The notes below the pieces were generated by a model, which did no database searches, was not told where the DNA came from, and saw only the letters and a program-made list of their open reading frames with translations. A stretch of 64,000 nt of DNA, taken from positions 62,001-126,000 of the forward strand of contig JBEWZL010000069.1 of assembly GCA_045837725.1 (NCBI GenBank). Reading direction: 5' to 3'. This DNA is from Vermamoeba vermiformis (lineage: Eukaryota > Tubulinea > Echinamoebida). Of this stretch, positions 53,745 through 64,000 are shown piece by piece (position 1 is the stretch's first letter; each line of letters opens with the position of its first letter). The position numbers and the translations under genes are program-made.

Positions 53745-56402
53745 ATGAACACGCCACAGTCTGCCTTAGAGTTCAATCCCTTCTTGAACTTGTCGAGGAG
53801 GTACCGTAGAGGACGGATTCGCAAAGTCTTTTCAGGCTTAAAGGTATTAATATGATTAACGCTACCTCTTAATAGTATTATATAATTATTTCTTATTATC
53901 TTCGAAGTTAGAAAATTTAATTGGGCAGGTCTTTGTCAAACTCACTAAAATTCAATTTAAATTAAAATTTGTCCAGTAATTTTTTTAATTTGCAAATTGA
54001 GAGATAATAATCGAGTCCCTCTGAATTTTATCATTGCTCGCAGAAGATATTATTTTTGCAAATTAAATTTCTCTACCCGCATCCTTTTCAGAGGAGTTAA
54101 TTTGCTCACAAGGCGAAATGTACACTATTTTATAACTTTCCTTTTATTGCACAATATTTATTTCAGTTGATTCTAATTTTTATTTGATTTGGATCAGACC
54201 GCCATCGCCTCACTTACAATCGTTCCTGTTCGTGGTATCATCACGCTACTGATTGGTGGCTGGATATTTGCGACATGCAAGCTGGCTACATTAGGATTAC
54301 CTCGAAATCACGATCCAAATAAGCAACCTCTGGCTAAGTAAGTGACCTTAAACCAGGATCCAACAATTCATGAAAATTCAATTTACTTTTTATCCTTTCG
54401 GATTTAGTTAATTAAGATATTATGCATAGATGGCGCTTTAGAATCATGAAGATGTCTCGCTTCTTAATGAGGACGTTGCTGTTCACCTGGGGATTTTACT
54501 GGATCCGATCTAAAGGCAAACCTGTTGGTGGACCACGAGCACCAATTGTTATTGCAAACCATAATAGTATATTGGATGCTCTATTATTATACTCCACATA
54601 TGCACCTTGCTTGTAAGTTTCATGCTTAGCTTAACGACTTTTCAGAGATGCACCCCGGATCGAATCTGCACATTTTTCTTGTTTGCCTTCGTTATGGCAA
54701 TACAATACTAATCCTTTTTAGTGTTGCCAAAAAAGAGCTCGAGAAGTTACCGCTCGTCGGAGGAATCTTACGTGCGACTCAAGCCGTGTTAGTGGACCGA
54801 CATTCAAAGACGTCACGCGAGGCACGTGCATCACGATCGGAATTCAATTCTTTAATGTGCTAAACAACCTGTCTATTATAGGAGACTATGGAGGCTATTG
54901 CTCGTCGAGGCCACTTTGCAGCCGCGGGAGAAGGTCCTCAAGTGGCCCTCTTTCCTGAAGGCACGACCACGAACGGCACGTACTTGCTCAACTTCAAGGT
55001 CGGTGCTTTCAAGCCTGGTTTGCCCGTGCAGCCCGTGCACTTGAACTACTATGACCCGTTGTTCAGCTGGACTGTCGGTAAGTCATCCATTCTCATAGGT
55101 ACCAATAATACGGTGTCATTAACATGTCACGTAGATAACACGCTGTGGCGCTCGTTGTTCAAGATTTGGGCCAACTTTAAGAACTCTGTTGAAGTAGTCT
55201 ACATGGAGCCTTACGTACGTCGTCTTAAGCTTTTACAAAAATAGAAACGTCTAACTATTATTTACCACCCGATAGGTGCCGAATGAGGAAGAGAAAAAAG
55301 ACGCACAACTGTACGTGAATGATTTATAATTGTCGTCGAAAGTGAATCTAATAGTCCTGTTTGTAGGTACGCAGACAACGTGCGAAGGAAGATGGCGGAT
55401 CAGATCGGCTTGCCAATCACGAACCATTCCGTAGAAGACGCCTTCTTGCTCATGGCTGTACGTTAACAATAATAACATATTCATCATGTGAACGCGAGTG
55501 TGAGCTAACAGAATTGACTTGCAGGCTCAAAGCTTACACGTGCCAAATCAAGCGATCAACGTGCAATACACCGAGCTCAAAAAACTTTACAATCTCAGCG
55601 TTGACGAGATTAAGAACATCCTCAAGTACGTCCTGATAGCTCTAGATAATGTAATCATATCACGCTAATAGTGTTTTTATAGGGTCTTTGCTACGATGGA
55701 CAAAGATCACTCGGGCACGCTCGACGCCACGGAGTTCGCTCAAGCACTCAACTTGCCCTTCACTCAAGAGGTCTACGATCTCTTCCACTTGTTCGATCAA
55801 GACGAGTCCGGCACGATAGGTACATATACATATATAATATATTAATATGATGATTTGTCGACTCACGGATCTTGTTAGATTTCAAGGAGTTCGTGCTTGG
55901 CCTGTCAATTTTGAACAGCAAGAAGGAGCTGGAAAGTGACACTGTCAAGTACTGCTTTACAGTCTTCGATGAGGTAAGAGCGTTAAATAGCACGTGGAGC
56001 TATTTCAGTGAAATGTGAGTACTGACAATTACTTAATTTGGAATAGAACAATGACGGCGTAATTTCTCGCGAAGAATTCAGAAAAATCATGTGCAAATTG
56101 TTCTTGAATATTAGACAAGATGATATTAACACTTTATTCTCTAAAATCGATTCCGACAAAGACGGATTCATTCGTTACGGTAAGTCAAACCACATCCACC
56201 AATTTTTTTTATGGTTTACTAATGCTTGGTTTAAGATGATTGGGCTAAGTTCGCTAAAGAAGAGCCTGGCTATATTTTCATCGCCAGCGATATTTTGCAA
56301 AAGTTCAAGCCCGAACAAGCTGGTCCTGTGGCTCAAACTATCAGCGGTGCACCTGAAGCTGAAAAAGCAATGTCGTACACTAAATTGAACAAATCTGTTT
56401 AA
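53745..56402 (+). CDS. Lysophosphatidylcholine acyltransferase with EF-hands (LPCAT1/2-like)
   Basis: About twelve exons. The N terminus (MNTPQSALEFNPF) leads to a hydrophobic helix (GIITLLIGGWIFATC). The acyltransferase shows NHNSILDALL (HxxxxD), VAKKELEKLPLVGGIL, and FPEGTTTNGTYLLNFKVGAF. The C-terminal third has EF-hands: MDKDHSGTLDATEF, FDQDESGTIDFKEF, FDENNDGVISREEF and IDSDKDGFIRYDDW, all with good calcium-ligand spacing. This is the LPCAT1/2 layout; the enzyme re-acylates lysophospholipids in the ER with calcium control. It lies head-to-head with the GPAT gene. Confidence 0.92.
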
Positions 56403-56469
56403 TACAATAATATTAACGTATACTAATATCAATATGTATCATTTGTTTATAAATTAAAACTATCGTTCG

Positions 56470-59400
56470 TTACAACTTCATGTTCGGATCCGCTTCTTCG
56501 CTTCTCCAAGACAAATAATCTCTGACATAAGTTGTGGTATCGTCACGATCCGATAATACGAGATATCGTGCGTTTGCCATTTTTGGAATGTGTTCAGTGG
56601 GTTGAAGCCACTCGATTTTGCGTGATGGCAAGTGCCACGATGAAACGATTGGTGCATTTTGTGTGTGAATGAATAGCCGTTCGTTTGAGCACGGAACATT
56701 CTGCAAATCATTCATGAATGAGTTATTCAATAAATATTATAAGTACGAAATGTTATGTTTTACCTCGTAATTTATGTAGTTGGGGCGAAGCACATATTTG
56801 ACAATTTCTGTTTCAGATCCGGTTCGCAAGTCAACAAATCCAACTGCTGTCGTGAGACCACAATATCGACGTCCTCGCAAGTAATCAGGTGCATACCCCA
56901 ATATAAGCATTGTATTCTCATCGACTATCTTGGTGTATCTGATAGTCAACGTATCAGAAGAATTGGATGATTTTTGCGGCACCCAAATATCTTTCATTGT
57001 TCGCAAATCTGTGACCGTATAATGATTGCGTGCAGAAGTACTAGAAACAGTGACAATAGTATTGTTGAACGGATTAAATGTTGCAATCTCATTTTCTTTG
57101 GTATGCAATTCTGCCGTGACTATTTCTTGCTCAATGTTGTAGACGCAGCTCACTAAAAAATAATTAGTATTCTATGTGATAGCATTATATTGAAAAAATT
57201 GTAAATAATTGTTATGGGAAGTTTTTTTTTTGACACGTGTCAACGGTAATTTTTCACGTGTCATTCGTTGCAACAAATATCTAACCACGAAGCTCTCAGA
57301 AAACATTTATATTTCTAAGGCAGTTTGACACGTGTCAAAAACTGGTTTGTGAAGTACGTACCGGTCGGGCAAAAAATCGAGGTAGCGTCTATCGAAGTAA
57401 TTCCTGCCAAATCTTTTACTCTGCCACGAATGGCAAGATTTTTTAGCACTGGAGATTCAGTTTCGCTCAAAATTGTAAATATATGCATCAAGTTCTCGTT
57501 CCGTCTTGCGAGCAGCACTTTTGGCACTCGCGCTGCTTCATTATTAGTGTCTTTCAATAATGTGATAAATGACCGATGTGTTGTTGTGTTCGAAATGTCT
57601 GAAAGTTGTTGACTGTGACAGTTCCAATAAGAGACGTGTGTCGTATTGTAATTGGAGTCAAGGTCTTTCAAAATCAACCAATCATCGTTCAGCAAGAATG
57701 GCTTGCCTTTCAATTCTGCAACGTTGGAGTACTTGTTTTGTTGCCAGCTCGAGTTCAACCTGTAAAAAAACAATGTTAATACTGCTTCAAAAAGTGACAC
57801 GTGTCGTCGTCGCAAATCTGCGTGCGAAAGAAAATCAAAAGGACTGTCAACTTTCAAAAGAACATCGCATAACCCAAACAAGTATTGATTCGCTAAAATT
57901 GTCCTGCGATTAGGCCAGGACGCTATTAAGTGTCAAAGTGTCACTTTTTAACGATTTTTTATGACACGTGTCATTGTAAAAAAAGTTTGATCTTAAGTGT
58001 CAAAATCGGTCGTAAAGATAAGCAATGAAGTTATGACACGTGTCATTATCAAATGATTGATCTTTTTGTCACTTACTTCAATAGTCGCTGAACTCTCGTT
58101 CGATAAGGCAGTGTCACATCTTCAACGTGATTGAAGTACTTGACATGATAATGACGCCAAAGTTGCTCGTCTTGATTGAACAACGTTGTTTTGAATTCTT
58201 CGTCCAATGTCTTCGAGCAGCTGTATAACCTCGTCAAGTCATGTGGAGCAAGATGCATTGCAATTTCTTTGTATAGATCTTTCGGTAAATCGAACAGACT
58301 GTGACTTCCATTTATGGTAATATTTGCAGATTCCGACAATTCTTCTTGCTTTTTTGGTTTATCGATACAACGAAACAGCTCCCTAAAATCGTCGCGGTCG
58401 ATCATTTTCTGCAAATGTTGACGAATGGCTTGTGCGTTGTGAGGCTGACAGTGCTGCAAAAGATAAAAGAATAGCATTGTATATGTCATATTCTGCACCG
58501 AAAAACTCCAATGTTCAATGAATTTTTGCCACGCTGTGTTGGTGGTCTCGTCTTGTTCGACGATCATTTTAAGAGCGGCAAGAAATTCTACGGGATAAGT
58601 GTTCGACGGTCCTAAGTACTTTGAAAGATACGTAATCGCAGGAATTTCTCCCGCCTGGTTCCTAGAAAAAACCCCGGCATTAAATTTAAAAAAAATCAGA
58701 AAAAGTTTAGTACTAATACTGTAAACAAAAGATCGCTTTCCGGGCGATAGTATAAAAATTAACGTGTCTTTTTAAGCGAAATTTCATCGTTTAAATTTGT
58801 ACGGGTTGAACTTACGATTGCGAGGCAGCAGCAATGAGTTTTTGAACGTCCGTTGCATGTTTCTTCATCGCTTTCCAAATACGCTCAAAATCGACCACTC
58901 GAACACGTGCATGTCTTGTAGCGTAGTGTAGTATATTATTGCCGCTAGAATCTTGTTCTAAAAAAAAAGTCGTTAGATCAGATCGGATCCACCAAATTTT
59001 TTTTTGTGGTGGTTATTCTTACCTAAGAACCAATCAGGATATCTTTGCAAGTATTCTTCGAATTCCGTAGATTCCTTTAAATGGTGAAATACTTGCGAGC
59101 CCAGAACTATTTGTTTCTTCGTGTAATTGTTGTCTTTGAGCCAGTTCAGCATTCGCATCTTGTCTTTGAATTTCATATTCGATTGCATAATAGCTAGGCC
59201 TAATTCTTTTTCTGGAAAAAAACGAGTTAAACACAATCCATTGTCGTAAGATAGTAGACTAAAAAAAGGTACTAAGAATTTCAATAATTGCGTTAATAAA
59301 TAGAAAATGTCAGAGACCTCGGTTATTTGACACGTGTCAAAGATCTTAATTTTTTCACGTCACATAAAAAATATTAGTGCAACGTCGGGAAATAATTTAA

Positions 59401-60151
59401 CGTCAAAAAGTTGAAGGTGTCAAATATCGCTTGTTCTAACAAGGATAAGCGATTATATAATAAGGTTTTCTTAAATTAATAAAATTGATAAATTTACCGT
59501 CCGTGCAAACAGCGCCAAGGGTGAAAGCAGCCTTTAGGTACTTCGGTTTGTGCGCCAGGGTTAGCAAGGGAAAATCGTCTCTATCGATCAAAGGTGTCGC
59601 GTATTTAAGTCGCTTTATAATATTTCCTGAAGATAAACTTGGTGCGGAGGCAAGATCTGGCAAAAATTTTAGTTTGGAAGATCCGCAGCGGATTTGCCCA
59701 TACCGAATAGTTTCAACCATGTAAACTCTTCATAAGGTAAGTCGGTATTAATGCTTGATTTAATAAGCAATTTAACGGCCATTTCATGCAGACCAAGCCG
59801 CACAGCCTGCAACGAATCCGTAAGTCAAAAATTAAAGAACTTACTTTACGACTTACTACGCTAATTAAATCTTCTTCGTCTTCATTTTTTCTTATTATAG
59901 CACGAATTAATAAGCGTTCTTGAGCAGACAACAAAGCAGTGAAGGTTTCGACATCTGACGTTGTAATTGCGTCTTTTAAAGCCTAATTTTTATTCATTAA
60001 TTTCTAAACATATATATTTATCGTACAATAGTTATTGTATAACTTAAGCGTTTTGTATCGGTGTTATGCAATTAATTTATTTTCAGATTATCGAATTTCG
60101 GAACGGATTCGAGTCTTTAAGAACGCTACGTACCACTCTATTGCCTTCCAT
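56470..60151 (-). CDS. Ankyrin-like/F-box protein, tandem copy A
   Basis: About nine minus-strand exons from ATG 60151 (MEGNRV, then ALKDAITTSDVETF). The N-terminal part has degenerate ankyrin-like helices (KYLKAAFTLGAVCTDG, NNILHYATRHARV). A central F-box follows (LFDLPKDLYKEIAMHLAPHD, LTRLYSCSKTLDEEF). The C-terminal half has repeated short strands (YWNCHSQQLSDIS, GFVDLRTGSETEIVKYV, APIVSSWHLPSRKIEWLQP) that may form a propeller. A 47-nt intron within 59600-59700 is needed to pass an in-frame stop, and the same intron is required in copy B. Introns carry five exact TGACACGTGTCA copies. Likely an SCF adaptor; the substrate is unknown. Confidence 0.75.
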
Positions 60152-60339
60152 TACTTGCTTAATCTGATTTATACGTGCAATCAAAAATAAGTGTCATTCA
60201 AAAACTGTTCTACTTGTGCCTTACTCACAGTGGGACGGGACACGAAGTGGTGCGTTCTTTGACAATTCTCAAAAGTGATTCGTAAAGACCAAATCTACGA
60301 ATCGTCATTTATTTGTTTATAAATTAAAACTATCGTTCG
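60152..60339. other. Spacer between tandem F-box genes
   Basis: 188 bp between the copy A start and the copy B stop. Its last part resembles the 3' flank of copy A (TTTGTTTATAAATTAAAAC), marking the duplication or conversion edge. Confidence 0.5.
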
Positions 60340-63300
60340 TTACAACTTCAAGTTCAGATCCGCTTCTTCGCTTCCCCAAGACAAATAATCTCTGACATAA
60401 GTTGTGGTATCGTCACGATCTGATAATACGAGATATCGTGCATTTGCCATTTTTGGAATGTGTTCAGTGGGTTGAAGCCACTCGATTTTGCGTGACGGCA
60501 AGTGCCACGATGAAACGATTGGTGCGTTTTGTGTGTGAATGAATAGCCGTTCGTTTGAGCACGGAACATTCTGCAAATCATTCATGAATGAGTTATTCAA
60601 TAATATATAATATGTTTTAAGTCTTACCGCGTAGGTGTTAGTGAACACGTGTTTGACTCTGTTTGTTTCGGATCCAGTTCGCAAGTCAACAAAACTACAA
60701 GCAGATGCATAAGTATATCGACGTGCCAACATATGATTGCGACACTGTCCCATAATAAACAGCGTATGCTCATCGACTATCTTAGTGAAAGTGATCGTCA
60801 TTGGGTGTAATGTCTTTCGTGGCACTTTAACGGTGTTGTTTGTGCGAATATCTGTAATCGCATAGTAATCGTTGCCATATGAAGAAACGGTGACAAAAGT
60901 TTTGTTGAACGGATTGTATATAGTTCTACTGTCGAAGTCGAATTTGGGCAGTTGTGCGGTCACTGTTTCGTATTCTATGTTGAATACACATCCAGCTTAA
61001 AATAGCGTTAGAGTAAGACATGATATTGTCCCAGTAAAATAGTGAAAATTTGAAAGAATTAGTGAAGGAGGATTGTTGACACGTGTCAAAGTGTCAATTT
61101 TTTCACACAGCTACGTACCGTACGGAAAAAATATCTGATTTTCGGTGATCGAAACAATGTCCTCAAAGACTCTTAAAGATCTGTAATTATCATCAGGAAC
61201 ATTTTTCAACGGAGCCGATTCTTTCTCGCTTAGAATCTTCAAGAAGAAATTTTGAAGACTTTTGTATTCGCTAACGAGCACTTTCGGAGCACTAGCTGAT
61301 TCAGTCGTGTCTTTCAATATTGTGCAAAATTTGTGGACTGAAGATGTAACTGAAATATTTGCAAAGCTTTGAGTATGACAGTTCCAATAAGCGACTGGTG
61401 TCGTATTGTATGACGTATAATACTCATTCGCAAGGTGGTTGCTCATAATAATCCAATTGTCGTTGATCAGTTGCGGCTTGCCTTTCATTTCTGCAACGGC
61501 GGAATATTTATTCTTCCGCCAGCTGGAGTTTAGCCTGAAAAATAAAACGTTAATAATAGGCAAAAACAAGAATTCAGAAGTTGACAGGTGTGCTGTCAAT
61601 TTTAAGTGTCAAACTCAACAACGAATTTATGACACGTGTCATTGTAAAAAAATCGATCTTAAGTGTCAAAATGTCCTGCTCAACAATGAAGTTATGACAC
61701 GTGTCATTATCAAAAAATTGATCGTTTTGTCGCTTACTTCAATAGTCGCTGCACTCTTGTTCGATAAGGCAGTGTCACATCTTCAACGTGTTTGAAGTAC
61801 TTGACGTGATAATGACGCCAAAATTGCTCGTCTTGATTGAATAAGATTGTTTTAAATTCTTCGTGCAATGTCTTTGAGCAGCTGTATAACCTCGTCAAGT
61901 CATGCGGAGTGAGTTGAATAATAATTTCTTCGAATAATTCTTTCGGTAAATCGAACAGGATTGTATGATGACTATCACTTCCATTTATGGTTATATTCGC
62001 TGATTCCGACAATTCTTCTTCCTTCTTTGGTTTGTCAATGACGTGAAACAATTGATGCAAGTCATCGCATTCAAATAATCTCTGCAAAACTCGTCTGAGG
62101 TGCTGAGTATTGTGCGGCTGACCGTGCTGCAAAAGATAACAATACAACATGCCATACTTCAAATTCTGCGTGTCATAACTCATGTGATGTTCAGTATACG
62201 TCATCCACGCTTGATTGATTTCGTCTTGTTCGACGATAATTTTGAGCGCGTTAAGGAATTCTACGGGAGTGGACGAATTACCCAAGTACTTTGAAAGATA
62301 GGCAATGGCTGGTACTACTCCCGATGAGTTCCTATAAACAAGTCATTAATTATCGAACAATGAAACAACGACGAAAGTAGAGTGATTCGTGTAGGCTTTA
62401 AAGCGCCACCGGACTTGATTTTGGCGATATCGCCAAAAAAAGGAGATAAACAGATAATTGTAAAATTCGATCGGACTTAACCGACAATTTTGTTATAGTA
62501 ATCACGTGCCTGGTTTCGATTGAAATTTACGGCTCATTATTGAGGTAAAACGTAATAATTTTTCACGGTAAACTTTACCTTTGCAACGCAGCAGTGATAA
62601 GTTTTTGTTTGTCAGGGCAAATTTTCTTCAATATGGACCAAGTTCGATTAAATGAAGAGACGCGTACCTTGTCATGTCTCGTAATTTCGTGCAGGATATT
62701 GTTGTGCGTTAACGGATCTTTTTCTACGAATAAAATTTTTAGATCTGATCTCGGATCTCGAGAGCTCAACGGTAAATTTTATTCGTACCTAAGATCCAAT
62801 CACCATCAGGATAACTTTTCAAGTATTCTTCGAATTCTGGAGATTGTATAATGAAGCGCCGTACTTCAGAAGTAGGTACGATTTGGTGCGTCACGTAATT
62901 GTTGTCTTTGAGCCATTGCAAAAGTTTGATTTTGTCTTTGAATTGCAAGCAAGATGTCATAATGGCCGAGCCTAAGGCACTCGCTATATAAAAAAAAAAA
63001 TACGGTTAGTTAAACTGAGGATAGTTTCAGTTTTTGACACGTGTCATTTGAAAAAACCAACAAAGCGATCTATATTAACTAATTTAGGCGTCGAAGCAGC
63101 GATTTTTTTTCCGTGAAATGATTTTCAAACACGCCGTTTGGCACGTGTCATAATGCTGATCGTAATTTAAACTTTTGGCGGTTTCGGTGACAAGCAGTAT
63201 TAAGGTATTTCATCAATTGCTTTAATAACCTCGGTAATTTAGTCCTATTAATAAAATTGATAAATTTACCGTCCGTGCAAACAGCGCCAAGGGCGAAAGC

Positions 63301-63906
63301 AGCTTTGAGGTACTTCGGTTTGTGTGCCAGGGTTGTCAACGGGAAATTGTCTTTAGAGATCAGCGGCGCAGCATATTTTAATCGTTCAATAATTTGGGTT
63401 GAGGAAGCATGTGGTGCGGAGACAAGATCTGGCAGGAATTTTAGTTTGGAAGATCCGCAGCGGATTTGCCCGTACCGAACAGTTTTAGCCATGTTATCTT
63501 CTCAAATGGTATTTTTGCATCCTCATAAGTCATAACAAGCAATTTAATGGCCAGCTCTTGTCGACCAAGATGAACGGCCTGAATTTTCAAATCCGCTTTT
63601 AGCACGAGTAGGGAAAGCTTGTAAGACTTACGTAGCTTATCAAGTCTTCATTTTGATTTTTTAATAGGTCTCGCAATGAGAGGCTATCCATTGAAGAAAT
63701 TAGACGGGCAAAGACTTCGACATCTGCCTTCGAAATTGCGTCCTTCAATGCCTGTAAAATAATTGGTAAAAAATGTTGTTCATTAATTATAATTATTTAG
63801 CACTAAAAGAGCTCGCTCATCTTCCGAGCTAGATTTTAATTTTACATTCCGATGCATTTCCCAACGGATCGTGCCCACCTACCCCGAATTTATCGTCCTT
63901 CTCCAT
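60340..63906 (-). CDS. Ankyrin-like/F-box protein, tandem copy B
   Basis: About nine minus-strand exons, start ATG 63906 (MEKDDKFG, then ALKDAISKADVEVF). Domain order equals copy A: ankyrin-like helices (LKAAFALGAVCTDG, FKDKIKLLQWLKDNNY), F-box (LFDLPKELFEEIIIQLTPHD, LTRLYSCSKTLHEEF, FWRHYHVKYF), then strand repeats (PVAYWNCHTQSFANIS, SFVDLRTGSETNRVKHV). The last exon and adjoining intron are about 97% identical to copy A, while the middle exons are far more diverged. Introns carry exact TGACACGTGTCA at 61077, 61630, 61695 and 63035. The two genes are a tandem duplication of roughly 3.7 kb. Confidence 0.75.
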
Positions 63907-64000
63907 TAGAATTTAATCTGAGTGCGTGCGTTTGTTGTGGGCTTCATTGTAAGAAAAAGCGAGAACTGGCAAAATTCGGAAGCAGCACGGGGATGGTACC
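63907..64000. other. Window edge upstream of copy B
   Basis: 94 bp of upstream sequence; a further gene may continue past the window but nothing can be called. Confidence 0.3.

Noticed and set aside
59600-63490. In-frame stops in both ankyrin/F-box genes
   Set aside because: Both copies share a 47-nt GTAYGG...CCAG intron at the same place that removes the stop, so they are not pseudogenes on this ground.

Overview
The window is nuclear DNA of an intron-dense, gene-dense eukaryote, most likely a free-living protist or an early-diverging fungus. Genes carry many spliceosomal introns of about 45-350 nt with GTAAGT/GTACGT/GTATGT donors and AG acceptors. Intergenic gaps are short, and most genes are recognisable by eukaryotic families. 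The gene set (two Ste20/Hippo-type kinases, GPAT3/4 and EF-hand LPCAT acyltransferases, RED/IK, NOG1, a 7TM protein with a PA-like ectodomain, animal-like P19/S57 ubiquitin with unusual Q25/Q28) does not fix the lineage; an amoebozoan or a unicellular opisthokont relative would fit. I found no rRNA, tRNA or CRISPR.

Layout. 268-10139: NOG1 (ribosome biogenesis), a microsomal P450 and the spliceosomal RED protein. 10805-14138: a gene fusing a ubiquitin-specific protease domain to a piggyBac-type transposase, followed by two 120-bp repeats. 14139-21046: a Ste20-like kinase with a cysteine-rich CaaX-like tail, an F-box/propeller protein, a divergent mitochondrial carrier and a small unknown protein. 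21210-26778: an apparently complete CACTA (EnSpm) transposon with 28-bp perfect inverted ends and two divergent multi-exon genes, 42 bp upstream of the start codon of the next F-box gene. 26820-32373: the F-box gene, a PA-domain 7TM protein and a CBM20-exo/endonuclease-phosphatase fusion. 32878-35776: an aldo/keto reductase gene whose fourth codon is split by a 1.36-kb LTR mini-element with identical 112-bp LTRs. 35856-46720: a GPI-anchored GH26-like glycosidase, a second carrier paralog, an ankyrin/double-BTB protein, an RRM/RS splicing factor and a Hippo/Krs-type kinase. 47627-56402: polyubiquitin, mitoribosomal protein mL46, a SMIM4-like protein, and divergently transcribed GPAT and LPCAT genes. 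56470-63906: two tandem ankyrin-like/F-box genes.

Themes. Ubiquitin biology recurs: polyubiquitin, four F-box proteins, a BTB protein and a deubiquitinase fused to a transposase. The introns are peppered with two palindromic vocabularies. One is the exact 12-mer TGACACGTGTCA, with at least 15 copies that all fall in introns. The other is GGATCC/GGATCT/AGATCT-type GATC words. Neither is explained by the genes and both deserve a genome-wide count.
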